46,175 bases of DNA from Fomitopsis serialis (GCF_022376445.1 NW_025955277.1:1-46175), one strand, 5' to 3'; positions 1 to 10,619 are shown, counted from the stretch's first letter. The notes: a model not told the origin generated them from the letters alone. Made by a program: numbers and translations.

Positions 1-521
1 TAACGGCTTTACTTCGTTCCATAGTACTACGTCGTTTCACAGCTCTTGCGACGACGCGGCGCGAATTTTGACTGTGATGTCCAGTTAAAATGGTTCTAGC
101 ACAGCCATGATAGCTGGTACTTAGCATGATGATACTTATGGGTCGCGCGTCGCAGATTTGTCACTATACTCGCCCACCAACAATAATGAACTGTCATGTC
201 ACAACACTCACATGGACATGCGCCCTCACTGGCATTTGGCATGGGTTCAACTTTCGAAGGAACGAGAGGCCTCGTACGCCCCTATACCTGTATGGTTCCT
301 CGTCAGACAGAGAACACACATTGTCAAGTATAACAATACCTCGAGTGGCCACGAGATGCACAGTGCAGACCTCCAACCACGTAGCCTTCATCAAGACTTT
401 GACTGAGACAGTGATTCCATCTTTACACTCATAACTATCTCGATTCAAGTATGAGTAGGGTGGGGAGTAGAAACGTAGGCAGTAGACAGATCGAGTCCGG
501 GCCAGTAGAATCCGCCCGACG
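1..521. other. No gene recognised
   Basis: No open frame here resembles a protein I recognise. The overlapping 80-120 codon frames on both strands share no composition or splice pattern with the neighbouring genes. The segment is downstream of copy A of the membrane family and may hold its 3' untranslated region. Confidence 0.5.
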
Positions 522-1574
522 CTATGCCTGCGTGAGGCGTCTCTTTCGCAGAACAGTAGCAACAGCAGACCTATTTTCGATGTGCAAAGCTAACCATTCA
601 TGCTGAAAGTGAGCAACACCATACATACCCCACATGCCCACCCAAGGGATCGCTCCGAAGCCCAGCCACCTCGGTCGTGGCCTCTTTGTGAGCATAGGCC
701 AGGTATACCCCAGTGTCAACGCAAGTACTGTCAATACATAAAGACCCTGCCGGAGGCTTAGCATAGTATGCAACTGCTGAATGGCGGAAGAATGCCTACC
801 AAGTGCTTCTCAAAGTCCGGTGCTCCTCCTAGAAGGACTACCACTCTCTCGATGTCACGCCGCGGCACGCCGTGATTTCGTAGGTCGTTCTCCAAGCCCT
901 TGCGCACGATCCACAAGGGCGTCGAGGAGGTCCAAAGCTTAGCGGTGGCCATGACACTCCTTTCTATGATGTTGGCCGGCTCCTCCGACTCTATAATATT
1001 ATTGGTCGGTTTCTCGGGTTCTGGGCTGTCTGATAAGCATTCGGAACAGAGACATGTCGGTGTAGCGTACCTGCTGGACCCAAGGTCCCATTTCGTTGCA
1101 GCAACAAGAGTCGTAGGAGCTCGGGCGATTGCCGCTGGAAGCCGTGTCCAACGGCATCAGTGGCGAGTGCGATGGTCCGGATGTCTTCGTCTGTCTCGGC
1201 CGTCTTCTTATATTGCCTCTGACGCGTGAACGAGTAGGTTATAGCTCCCAACGCAGTAGATGCTTGCATAAGTGTGCTGATGCTGCCTTTGTCGGCCCAC
1301 GTCTCTCGCGCCCATGCAGAGGTGGCAAGCCGCGGAATGCGGCGCGCGATCAGGGTACTGAGCGGAAAGACGGATATCGAGGCTGCCACGCAGCATGACA
1401 GCCAGATGTGCTTGTTGTCGTCGCGCTACGCCGTGCAGAGCCGCAGTGAGCTCCGAACGTTTCGTGCATATTTTAGGTACGTACCAGATACCGATATGCT
1501 AAGCCTGAGGGCCCTCTGGAGCCGGTCGGCTCAGATCGCCTGAGTGGATGTTCAACGGTGTGTTCGCTGGTCAT
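522..1574 (-). CDS. Uncharacterised multi-pass membrane protein, family copy A (intact)
   Basis: This is the most divergent intact member of a four-copy family in the window. Exons are 1574-1485, 1425-1071, 990-800 and 746-522, with introns of 59, 80 and 53 nt, giving 286 residues. All junctions keep phase (0, 1, 0) and use the same splice positions as copies C and D. Seen: exon 2 opens with RDDNKHIW, followed by a hydrophobic segment and the family signature IARRIPR. Exon 3 carries WTSS and a LGGAPDFEKH block equivalent to FGGAAELVKK in copy D. Exon 4 carries two hydrophobic segments and ends with a basic RSAVATVLRK tail. The ATG at 1574 is the only start in frame with exon 1. No known domain is recognised, and location in a membrane is inferred from hydrophobicity only. 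Confidence 0.75.
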
Positions 1575-2185
1575 CGTTGGCTGGTCCTAGGGGTTAGACA
1601 AGAATATCCGGAGCGCGCGCAGGTTGAAAGAATTGTCTACTCTGCCCACGGGAGACTATCCTACTAGGGGACTGCCGAGCCTTAGGCAGCCGCGTACTTA
1701 TACAGTGGAGAGGGAGCGAGGCGAGCGTACGCATGATAGACTCCCATCCGACTCTGAACGCTGTCTGACTCACTGGAAGACGTGAACATGATAGTAAATA
1801 CATATTGAGCGTGGGAACCCCTGACCACCGTCTGAGGCGCTCACAACTGCACGCTTTTGAACGGATCATGACGCTCCTCGACGTCCGCGTCAGCACCCGT
1901 TCAACAATTTGCCCGCCACATCTCAATTTGTACTGACCCGTGAATAGTAGTAACGAGTACCACATACAGACGTACGTACACACAAACGCACAGACGTATG
2001 TACATGCATACAATACAGACATACGGGCGACCAGACGTATAGACGAATTGCGATGTGTATTCGGGCGGTACTGTGCCCACACTTGCTCGTAGACTCTAGG
2101 GTGTGAACGTTTGAACGACAGATACAAAGCAGTTGCAAACAAATCGATCAACAAGCGACAGCGTACGGAATATCAAAAGCAGACA
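1575..2185. promoter_or_regulatory. Upstream region of copy A and simple-sequence tract
   Basis: Immediately upstream of copy A, read on the minus strand, is a module with GCGCCTCAG and GGTTCCCACGCTCAATA (1803-1845). It also occurs upstream of copies B and D and as an orphan at 5863-5905. About 1960-2035 is a purine-pyrimidine tract of CATACGTA-like words. The 186-codon minus-strand frame across this region is driven by that tract and is not supported as a gene. Confidence 0.45.
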
Positions 2186-3495
2186 TTAGCAAAGCGAGTT
2201 CGGCTTGTATCTCATGAGGGCCCAGCCCAAGTACGATCCTCCTAGACCCGACGACTTTGTGAATACCCGGACTACGTCGGCATCACGTTGCCCACTCACA
2301 TATATCCGTGTGTTAGGACCATCAGCCCCAGTACGGCAGGCATGAAAGTTGTGGAGATGCCTGTGCAGTGACTCCGGCCGCGTAAACGTCGCTGGGCACT
2401 TGTCGCACTGCACCTTCGTCGCGACGCGCGCATGGATTTCAAACACATGCCGCCAGAGGTTGTTCATCGGCCTGCGCATGCACCCCTCCCACTTGCAGCC
2501 GCCCTTCGCCCCGTGGTGGGCCTCCTTGAGATGCGCCTTGACTGCGTCCTTCGTGGCGTCGACAAGGGCACGGCAGCCGTCCCACTTGCACATCACGTAC
2601 ACCACATCCGCATCATTCGGAGACGTCAGGGCGGCGGCGGGCGCGCTGGTTGCATTGACAGTGATATTCTGCTCCGGCGCCTCCTGTGGCTTGCCGAGAT
2701 TCCCGCCAGATTGAGCTGGCGCGGGAACAGTAACAGACTGAGGGATCGGCCTCACCGATCGATCGACTCGGAGGCTGCTCGACGGAGGCCAGTTGCCACC
2801 GAAGGGCTCCGAGTCGGAAAAACAGCGTTGGTGGCCTTCGTCCGGTGCTGGGCCAAGTTGCTGCGGAAGGATCGGAAGACCCCGCATGCGTCACTGATGT
2901 CTGTTCTAGGTATACAGATCGAGCACTCACTGAGGTACCGAACGGAGACATCATGGTGTGGTCGAAGTCGAAGGGACTTGCATAGGAAGGGTTGCCAAAG
3001 GAAGATGCATAGAAAGAGGGTGTGTACAGAGAGGATGCGTTGAGAGAGGGTGTGTTGAGAGAGGGTGTGTTGAGAGAGGGTGTGTTGAGAGAGGGTGTGT
3101 CGAAGAACTCCAAGGGCGTGTCTAAAGAGGGGGTGTCAAAAAGAGTGCATCGGTCCCGACTGCATGCGTCTCTCGAGTGCTCGTCAAATTTATGGCCGAC
3201 GAAAGCGAATATGCCGACTACCCATACCAGTACAGACCCTAACAGTCAACGTCGAGTGAGATAAGGCGCGAAGATGCGTACTTACCGGCTCGTGCCATCC
3301 TAGGGCAACTGTACGTCCCGGGGCCGCGGTGCTCATGTCGGGGTACAATCCCTGACACCGTAGCTGCGGAAGCTCCCCGGCATCTGCAACATAAAGGGGT
3401 CGCTCAGTGATCACCTCCTCGTCCAGAGACGTGACGAATGCACCCTGCGGCTCAAGAGTATGCTGTGCAGTACAGCCAGAGCTTGCGCTGTCCAT
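2186..3495 (-). CDS. C2H2 zinc-finger protein, copy 1 (carries a 1-nt deletion; possible pseudogene)
   Basis: This is a paralogue of the gene at 38903-40005. Exon 1 is 3495-3286 (70 codons, ending GWHEP). The homologous next exon begins at 3217 after a 68-nt intron. Three C2H2 units are visible near the C-terminus: CKWDGC...H, CKWEGC...HVFEIH and CDKC...HLHNFH, which suggests a DNA-binding regulator. A serine/proline-rich linker contains four perfect TPSLN pentapeptides encoded by a 15-bp repeat. Compared with copy 2, one base is missing near 3137-3145, so exon 2 runs into a TAG. A weak alternative acceptor (exon starting at 3179) would restore the frame. The second intron acceptor of copy 2 is also missing; a GTGAGT...CCGCAG splice could replace it. 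Expression is therefore uncertain, although the finger region itself is intact. Confidence 0.55.
3040..3099 (-). repeat. 15-bp tandem repeat, 4 perfect units
   Basis: The unit TTGAGAGAGGGTGTG (plus strand) is repeated four times inside zinc-finger copy 1 and encodes TPSLN on the minus strand. The 15-bp period keeps the frame. Degenerate units such as TPSFY and TPSVD continue the pattern in copy 2, so the array expanded within copy 1. Confidence 0.85.
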
Positions 3496-4020
3496 TCCAC
3501 CGACGTATACTTAGCGTGCTTGAGCATGAGCAGTTCTTGTGAGCCTTTTCCCAAGCTGTCGTACGACGAAAAAAAATACCTGTGGTGGTACAGTAGAAGT
3601 AGAATGTCGATGAGAGGCCGAGGGAAGACAAACTGGACGGCAGAATGGGGTGCAGCAACGGTGCTTCATGAGTTATATATGAAGGCGAGAGACCGCCTGC
3701 GGACATCCGAGTCTATGGGTCGTTGAGTAAAACTGAGAATGAAGTACAGTTGATGGCGAATCGAACCGATCAGCATCGAAGGACACTGAGAGGAGCGCTC
3801 TTGCGCGCTAGCAATTGTGGCCTGTTGTGACGGTGGCGCTCGCTGGCGACGGCACCCTCAAGCGATCCCGCGCGCGCACCAAATCCATACATAGTGGTCC
3901 TGGCAAGGGGTAGCCGCACTAATGCACAGGAGGAAGTAGCACTGAGAAGTTTTACTCAGCCGGCGACCGCGACACAGCATTCCATCAATTGAGATCCGAG
4001 TCTCGCTCACTCACCACGAT

Positions 4021-4095
4021 CTGGTACCGGTCATCCGTGTGGACGCACCATCGAGCGATAGTGGGGTTCGTCCACACGGATGGGTACGGTACCAG
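4021..4095. repeat. Long-arm hairpin (inverted repeat)
   Basis: The left arm 4021-4045 and right arm 4069-4095 are near-perfect reverse complements. CTGGTACCG and CATCCGTGTGGACG both pair, with a small internal mismatch between them, around a 23-nt loop. Such a structure could be a small-RNA precursor, a remnant of a small inverted-repeat transposon or a chance palindrome; nothing here decides which. Confidence 0.7.
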
Positions 4096-5091
4096 ACCAG
4101 CCCGCCGATTGCATCGGCGGCGTCGGCAGGAGGCACAGAGCTTGAACACGAGTGTTCACTCCGCCGTTCGGACAACCGCGCTCTCGGCTGATGACTTCAG
4201 TGTGGAGAACGGAACCCAGAGGGAAGATTGAAAATGACCGCGCGAGGATGTGCAACGGGCGGATGTCCGACGCTCCTCGTCGCTGCCTCGCGCCCATCGC
4301 TTTTCCAGCAGCGACATATCATATTGTGTGATACACCCTTCCGCCGCGCGCACACAGCAGCCCGGTGGCTCGGGAGGCGCAGCCAGCACCAGTCACCAAA
4401 CAGAATGCCACCGCCGAAGGCACGTACGAAGGAGGTCTGGAGCACTTCTGGCGCTGCCTCAGTTGCGGTTTCTCCTCTCGCACGACTGTCATAGGAAGTC
4501 GACGCTACATTCAAACTCCGGTCTCATGCTTACCCTCGAGCCATTTCGGACCATACCAGCCGGCTGTGGCCTTGGAGCTTGTCCGAGGAGGCTGTTGTGT
4601 GCGGGCGGTGCAGGGCATCTATGTATCAATACTTAGTTCGTTTGCTGACCGTAATTTCCCGATAGTAGATTGCCCCTTGCGCAGTTTGTGCGTGGTCCTC
4701 GTCGTGATCGCAACCGCAGATCCGTCGCTGCGGGCGGGTGATGATGATGATGAATCTGTGTGTTTTTACAACTGTTTCTAAACCGATAGGCCCCTCATAA
4801 AAATGCGTACACGGGCGGAGGGCGTCGGATCTTGCCTTCGAGGTGATCCGCGCCTTCCGCCATTCGACCTCAGCCACCCGCTGTAGTCTGACCCGCCCTC
4901 GACACTACCTGATATGGTTCAATCTTGATGCGAACAGCAAGACCGACACACTCCGCCTGAGCACATCTGTTTGACGTGGGGCCTATCGTTTTGGAAACAG
5001 CTGTAACCGCCACCAGCAAGTTCAACGTACTTCAACTGTCTGCGGGTGGAGAGGCGACGTACGTGTTCCATTTCGATCGGATTCCACCGTT

Positions 5092-5150
5092 GCCCACGCT
5101 CCTCCTCTGCCCACGCTCCTCCTCTGCCCACGCTCCTCCTCTGCCCACGC
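5092..5150. repeat. 17-bp tandem repeat, about 3.5 units
   Basis: The unit GCCCACGCTCCTCCTCT occurs three times exactly, followed by a partial fourth copy. The 17-bp period would not keep a reading frame, which argues against coding sequence here. Confidence 0.85.
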
Positions 5151-5862
5151 GGAAGCTCTGCTCCCTCGTCCCAAAAGCGGCAGCTAGCAAAAGCCAAGCC
5201 CGTGTCGGGTGGACAGACGAACCTTCATTCTGGTGGCACTGCGGATCAGCAACTCAAAGCGACAGATGCACGGGACAGGACTGGCCGTGCCAGGTCACAC
5301 CGGCCTAGCGGGCGTGTTACGGCGTGCTCGCAGGCGTCGATGCGCGCATGACCGAGGCGACACTCGAAAGAGGCTTGACACGCATTGAGTAGCTGCACGG
5401 ATTGTCGTCGGCGAGAGACTCACCGTGCCTTCTGCTAAGATCACCTCCCCCGCCGTGTACGACACCCCATGCCCGTCATCCCGGACGTGTTGCCCGGAGA
5501 ATATCGACCGACAACGATGGGTACGCATCACCAGACGACTGCAGGTCCTTGCGAACGTACATGGTAGCACTGACTCGGGAGATACACCAGCACGAGGGGA
5601 AATATACCATGGTAGCACCTTCGTCGACTCGGGGTCGAACGACGAGATGGAGGCAGGAGCGGCTGGCACTGATGTGAGGGGACCTCTGGGTGACCTACCG
5701 CATTGAGTTCGGGATTGGTTCGCAACGATGCTCCTTGTCAACGGTGTCCTCAGAAGACGCCGCACTGGCAGTAAGAGCCGCGAAATAGAGACAGTTGTAC
5801 TCAGTACTCAACTGTTGGCCAGTGTCTGTCATTTGGTACGTTCGGACGCCACCTACTTATTG

Positions 5863-5905
5863 AGCGTGGGAACCTGATCACCGTAAACTAACTGAGGCGC
5901 CGCTT
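5863..5905 (-). promoter_or_regulatory. Orphan copy of the membrane-family upstream module
   Basis: Read on the minus strand, this segment holds GCGCCTCAG, then ACGGTGATCAGG, then TTCCCACGCTCAATA. The order and spacing match the region upstream of copy A at 1803-1845. No family member follows it, so it may be a promoter fragment left by duplication or part of a dispersed repeat. Confidence 0.45.
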
Positions 5906-6492
5906 GGGCGCCGCCCTTCCGTCGTAGAAAGTACTACTACAGACCTCCTACTAGCTTTGAATTTTGAAGCCTTAAATACTGCAGTATGCAAATGCCTCGT
6001 CATTTCCTCAGCTACGCTACACCCCAACATCTGGCGTCATCTCATGTTACAGACCCATGTACAATGTACGTCAGTAGGCAGATATCCTCAAATTTGAAGT
6101 AGGTCTCAATGCACGAGCCTGATGACAAGACGCCGCGTGTCTACTGAACGCCCCCGAAATTGTGCCTATCCGTATTGCCGTGAGTACACGGGGCATCTCT
6201 GCTCCTATGCAGCTTCGAGCTAGTCCTCGCAATGTGACATCAGTACTTTTAATGGTCCGGACCGCAAAGAAGACTGGCATCGGCTGACCTGTGCCGTACA
6301 GGCTCAGGCTGAACACCCAACTTCACGGTACTATGATGCCTCATTCCTCGCTCTTCTCCCACTGTGTATTCATACGGTTGCTATGACTATGATATACTCA
6401 TCCTGACTAGGCCTCACCTTCCATAACTAAACCCACCGACCGCTCTCAGCGCCACCGCCCATCGACGCTAAACAATTATGGCCACACAATAG

Positions 6493-6554
6493 GCGTCCGC
6501 CCAACAATTGTCCGTTCCCTCGCGCGGGGCCGGACAATTAGCCTTCGCGGACGC
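6493..6554. repeat. Inverted repeat in a GC-rich region
   Basis: GCGTCCGC...AATTGTCCG (6493-6514) pairs with CGGACAATT...GCGGACGC (6531-6554) around a loop of about 16 nt, leaving an unpaired bulge in mid-stem. It lies about 340 bp upstream of the next gene and could be regulatory or a transposon relic. Confidence 0.55.
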
Positions 6555-6754
6555 CCGTCATTGTTGGCACATTGACGTCCGCGCACGCTCCCCATCATAT
6601 CGCCCCCTCGGACGCGTCTCACAATGGGCGCGAACGCCACCCTGGAGCGTGCACAAAAGGCCGCACGCCGGATTTGGGCGCGGGCGTGCCACCGCGTGCC
6701 CACCGGCGCATGAGAAGCTCTCGGGGCGGCTGCGAGCCAGGAGTCGCTCCTAGT

Positions 6755-6762
6755 CGTATAAA
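6755..6762 (+). promoter_or_regulatory. TATA-like box
   Basis: GTATAAAT lies about 130 bp upstream of the ATG at 6890. It is followed by a CCCCGCC-rich stretch at 6839-6865. This is the only good TATA-like element in the interval. Confidence 0.45.
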
Positions 6763-6889
6763 TCAGCCTGGCGAGGGGGGATAGGGCCAAGGAACCCAAT
6801 CTCCGAGCACCGATACTCCCGGGCCCAAGCGACTCTACTTACCCCGCCCCCGCCCCCGCCCCGCCCTCGACAAAGGAGCCTGACCAAAG

Positions 6890-7772
6890 ATGCTGTCCAC
6901 GCCTACGCAACCCGCCCTCAGCACCCGCGCCGCTGGCAAGGCTCGGGCCTCCGACGTCGGCATCCGCACGCGGCACAGTATGACGCAGGTCCAAGTTCAG
7001 GTTCAGGCAGCCCAACGGCGCGCCGCGCTTGGTACGTTCCGTAGTCTCAGGGACATCTTGGAGCTCAGACACTGACGATGCTGCCATTGACCTAGCTGCT
7101 TGCCAGCCGACGACACTGTCTCCACATCAGCTGCACAGGCGGTCGCCGTCCGCCAGCGCGGTGCTCGACTTCTGTCCGAGGGAGTACCGCGATACGGCCG
7201 CTTCACAGCAGAGGGGAGAGTTCGCGGGACCCATGCTCAAGCCGAATGTCAAGGGCCGCCCCAGCGACGTGGATCTCCGAAATGGCAGTCTGTACGTGAA
7301 CTGGGTGCGAAAAGCCGTTCTGGCACGTGAGTACCCGGTTCAAAGCTGTCCACCACATACCTAGGACGAGGAATGCTGACGAGGACTGCAGGCCTGTCGC
7401 ATATGCCTCTCGTGGACGTGCCGCCTGAGGAAGAGTCGGAGTACCAGGGAGTGTTCAACGTGCTGTGGGGATACATCTCGGAGATGGAGCCGCTCCTGCC
7501 GCTGTATGCCTGTTGGATGGCGGAGGACACGATCAAGCAGCTCGTCACCGCCGTATGTGCTTTCCCACCTGTCTGCGAATATCCTCGTTCTGACGTCATC
7601 CTTCAAGAACGCGGTGGTTAAGCAACAAAAGCTGTACCTTGCATCCGAAAGCCCGCGCTTCATTCTGGACCTGCAGACTGTGACGTTGTTCATTAGGCAG
7701 ATAGAGAAGCTGAAAGAGGCGATCGCGGAGAGGCAGAGAGCGATGCAGCGCCAGGCAGCAGAGCAAAAGTAA
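6890..7772 (+). CDS. Hypothetical protein with C-terminal coiled coil
   Basis: Four exons (6890-7031, 7096-7326, 7392-7552, 7608-7772) join with consistent phase (1, 1, 0) across introns of 64, 65 and 55 nt, giving 232 residues. The first about 80 residues are low complexity and rich in Q, A and R. The middle part (DFCPREYRDTAAS, VNWVRKAVLARLSHMPLVDV) and the end (ESPRFILDLQTVTLFIRQ) look like conserved globular sequence. They finish in a charged helix (IEKLKEAIAERQRAMQRQA) likely to form a coiled coil. There is no signal peptide or membrane segment. I do not recognise the family. The clean phase agreement of four exons is the main evidence that the gene is real. Confidence 0.7.
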
Positions 7773-8033
7773 GACGTCGGATCGAGGTTTGGAAACTCAA
7801 AGCATGCGGAACCATGGATATACGGGAGTCGGATACCAGGATTGCCTGCAGGGACGGGCTCACTTATTTGTTCTTATTCGTGTATCGCTAGTCTTGTAGC
7901 ATAATCTTCGCGCTTCGTCTTCGACGTTAAATCCAACCTGGTGATTTGATCAAGGTAAACACTCATTTATCCACGTTCCTGCTACAGCAATAATACATAA
8001 GCAGTACACACGTCTCTCAGCGTCCACGGTAAC

Positions 8034-9108
8034 TCATCCTCTCACCCGCACGACCTTCCGTTTGCCCTTCCCTCCGCCTCCGCCTATCGCAGGGGCGCCC
8101 TCCTGCGCGCTCATTCCGGCCTTGATCGTCTCTAGCAGCACGCCGCTGGGCAGTGCAGGCGAGTATGGCGAGACTCGGCTCGTCAGCAAGGGGTGAGGCT
8201 GCGGGGGGCTGGGTGGCCTCGGGCGACCCTTCTTCGACTGCAAGGGTGGCTTCGACGTGCTGATAGATACGTTCGATGCACTCGTCGTCTTGGAGGGCTT
8301 GCCGGACGCGGGCTGCTTACCCTTCGAGGGCGTGGGTACCGGCGCTGGTTCTGGTTCTACCGACACCGTCGCAGACGTCGTGTACGGCGGCTTGGGCACA
8401 TTGTCGGGCTTGACGAGCTGGATCTGGTAGGCCAGCTTCTCGAGCAGCTGTTTCTCTGCAAAGGGCACGGACGCGTGAAGGGTGGGTGCGTCAGGGCGAG
8501 CACGCAGGGAGACGCACTGGTTTTGATGCCGGGGTCGACGAGCCGCCCATCCTTCTTCCACTGCACGCGCACGCGCCCGGGGTTCTCCCAGTCGCGCGGG
8601 TGCGCCTTGTTCATCTCGTGCAGCGTACCGAGCCCGAGCCTGCCCGCAGCCTCCGCGATGTCTCTGCTGAGCGGCCACCAGAGGCTCTTCGAGCGCGCGA
8701 TGCGCCGCTCGCCCGTCCCGTGCGGTCGCTTTGCGTCGATGTATATTGGGTACACGCACGTCCATCTACCAGAAGATAACGCAGAGAAGAGGTGGAAGTA
8801 TACGGAAATGAGATCAAGGGAGAGAGGAAGAGAAGTCGGACGCACTTCTTGTAGGGCGTGATGTCTGTGACCGCCCGGGCGCCGTGCTCCGGCCTTTCTG
8901 GCACGGGGGCCTTGAACTGCAGCTGTGAGGGCGAGGCGGGCCCAGCCGTCGGTGCACGCAGTGGGGGGACATCGTCGTCTGAGTAGGCGTCGTCTGAGAG
9001 CTCTTCGAGGATGGCGCCCCGCGAGCCTGTGTTGGGCAGAGGTCGGTTCGGGAGAGGGAGCTCTGTGTCGTCGTCGAACTCCTCGACGACTGCTGTTCTG
9101 CGAGACAT
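8034..9108 (-). CDS. SEC65: Signal recognition particle subunit SRP19/Sec65
   Basis: This is the SRP19-family protein that binds SRP RNA helices 6/8 and allows SRP54 to join, in co-translational targeting to the ER. Exons are 9108-8846, 8765-8518 and 8455-8034, with introns of 80 and 62 nt, giving 310 residues. The SRP19 domain spans roughly residues 88-170: WTCVYPIYIDAKRP, the basic ERRIARSKSLWWP block and PGRVRVQWKKDGR are typical RNA-binding segments. It is preceded by an acidic, disordered N-terminal arm and followed by a helix (KQLLEKLAYQIQL) and a proline/serine/lysine-rich tail ending in GGGGGKGKRKVVRVRG. The long tail resembles fungal Sec65 rather than the short animal SRP19. The ATG at 9108 opens the frame. 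Confidence 0.9.
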
Positions 9109-9528
9109 TGTCGGGGGTCAAGCGGTGGGTCACTAGTGGGCAGTCGAGAGCAAGTCGCGGGCGATGGGATGGTGGTATGCGAAAGGACGGACGATCTGGG
9201 CTAGACGCTCTCCGAGTCCCGACCGTTCTGCGACGGCTGCCTCTCATATTCGAATTTCTTGTGCAGTTGGTCAAATCATTGTTGCAATCTCATGCTCATG
9301 GCCGTGAATGCAGACGCACACAGTGATTAATTGTTGATATCTAGCAGATGTAGTATTTCTGAGTGTACATCCCAGCAGCTACGCGGCGTCAAATGCGGGA
9401 CTACGCTGAGGCTCGTGGGCGGGAACCGCCATACAACCCTGCCACATACCGTACACGTCGCGCAATGCGATGATTCCTGTCTGCTCGATAGTATACCAAA
9501 CGACCCAGACGATCGCTAGCGGGCACAT
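9109..9528. promoter_or_regulatory. Divergent intergenic region
   Basis: These 420 bp separate the divergently transcribed SEC65 and JTB-like genes and must contain both promoters. No clear TATA box or repeat was seen. The short frames in it are not supported. Confidence 0.4.
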
Positions 9529-10167
9529 ATGAGACTAACCTGGCAGTTATGGTGCGTAGGACCATTTGACTTCCTCGACCACTGCTCACAGTCCAGCAGG
9601 CTCATCATCTCGTCTCTCGTTCAAGTCTGCGTAGCTCAGGAGGCCAATAACACAATCGACCTCGTCTGCAGGCCATTTGGGACGTGTGAGCCATGTCCAG
9701 ATGATGCGGTGAGTAAAAGCTGCACTCAGCCCCCTCCTTCGCCGCTGACTCGGACGACGACCCTCCAGTTGAATGAGCCCTTCTGCCAACCATTCGGCAA
9801 CCGTCGACTCATGCACTGCTCAGCCCGCACTTCCTCTCCCACATACCATCCCCCGTCCGGCCCCGCACCCTTCCGCGGCGACGAGCACGACTTCGACCGC
9901 GGCCCCCCGCCCTTCGCCGGCGCCGACTCCGACACCGGCCAGCCCAAGCCTGACAGCGGCGAGATCCCTGCCTGGGAGGCGTGCGGGCGCATCGTCGAGA
10001 AGGAGCGCGGCGACTTCTACGAGTTCCTCGCGTGCAACGCTGTCATCGTGGCTATTGCGCTCGCTGTGCTGTTCATGCGCTCGAAACGCCTGCAGGCGAT
10101 GCACGCCAGACAGCTGGCGGCGAGGATTGGATTGGTGAGGGGAACGCCTGGGGGCTGGGCTGCGTGA
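9529..10167 (+). CDS. JTB-like single-pass membrane protein
   Basis: Exons are 9529-9551, 9600-9708 and 9769-10167 (first acceptor could instead be three bases earlier), giving about 176 residues. Removing the short first intron (45-48 nt) creates a clear signal peptide, MRLTWQLW joined to LIISSLVQVCVA. The ectodomain is cysteine-rich: CRPFGTCEPCPDDA, then LNEPFCQPFGNRRLMHC. After a disordered linker comes EACGRIVEKERGDFYEF, a membrane helix (ACNAVIVAIALAVLF) and a basic cytoplasmic tail (RSKRLQAMHARQLAARIG). The CxPC...PFC...C pattern followed by one helix and an R/K/Q-rich tail matches the JTB (jumping translocation breakpoint) family. This is recognition by pattern, not by alignment. Function in fungi is not established. 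Confidence 0.65.
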   Translation: MRLTWQLWCVGPFDFLDHCSQSSRLIISSLVQVCVAQEANNTIDLVCRPFGTCEPCPDDAVSKSCTQPPPSPLTRTTTLQLNEPFCQPFGNRRLMHCSARTSSPTYHPPSGPAPFRGDEHDFDRGPPPFAGADSDTGQPKPDSGEIPAWEACGRIVEKERGDFYEFLACNAVIVAIALAVLFMRSKRLQAMHARQLAARIGLVRGTPGGWAA

Positions 10168-10619
10168 TTAGGGCCCTTTGGGACATATGGGACATATAGG
10201 ATGTACTGTACGCTACCAATTAATGCACTGCTATCATATATACGCCTTTGCCTTGGCTTCAGTCCAGTTGAACTACTGTAGACATCCAAGGACAGACTTT
10301 TGCGTTATACGTGCCGAGTGCTACACTTGTAGACACCCTCGAGTCTCACAATAGCACTGGCTGTACACACTTCAAATCACTCATGAGTGGGGTGGAAAGC
10401 CCAGAGGTCCTCTATATTCGCATAATCGACGCGATGACCCTATTACATGCATGAGAGCGCTCGTACTATACTAGAAGTACAACACAGCTAGCAACGCTGC
10501 ATACCCAGTCTAACCAGGACCCATCCTGCCGCCACCAGGCTCGGCGGCGAACACAACCTCCGCACGGATGCGCCATTGCGCCCGTTCAAGAAGGCCTTTT
10601 GTGAGAAGACGGAGAGAGA
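10168..10619. other. Intergenic region between convergent genes
   Basis: These 450 bp lie between the JTB-like gene and the 3' end of the helicase gene. I see only untranslated-type AT-rich sequence and no supported gene. Confidence 0.5.

Larger units (their letters stand above)
3496..6889. other. Gene-poor region
   Basis: 3496-3720 is the duplicated upstream region of zinc-finger copy 1 and matches about 38690-38900. Beyond that no convincing gene is seen. The longest frame (5295-5765, minus, 156 codons) has no recognisable domain and no ATG at its left edge. However, it lies about 100 bp downstream of an orphan copy of the membrane-family upstream module (5863-5905). Hairpins at 4021-4095 and 6493-6554, a 17-bp tandem repeat at 5092-5150 and the promoter of the next gene are listed separately. 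Confidence 0.5.

Noticed and set aside
1594..2154. 186-codon minus-strand frame
   Set aside because: It runs through a CATACGTA-type simple tract and the shared upstream module of copy A. It has no domain and shows tract-driven Cys/Tyr/Val composition.
3748..3768. Possible tRNA T-arm (GGTTCGATTC on the minus strand)
   Set aside because: The flanking bases do not form a five-pair T stem and no acceptor, D or anticodon arms could be found.
5295..5765. 156-codon minus-strand frame
   Set aside because: It has no ATG at its start, no recognisable domain and no consistent splice partners. Only the orphan upstream module nearby gives weak support.
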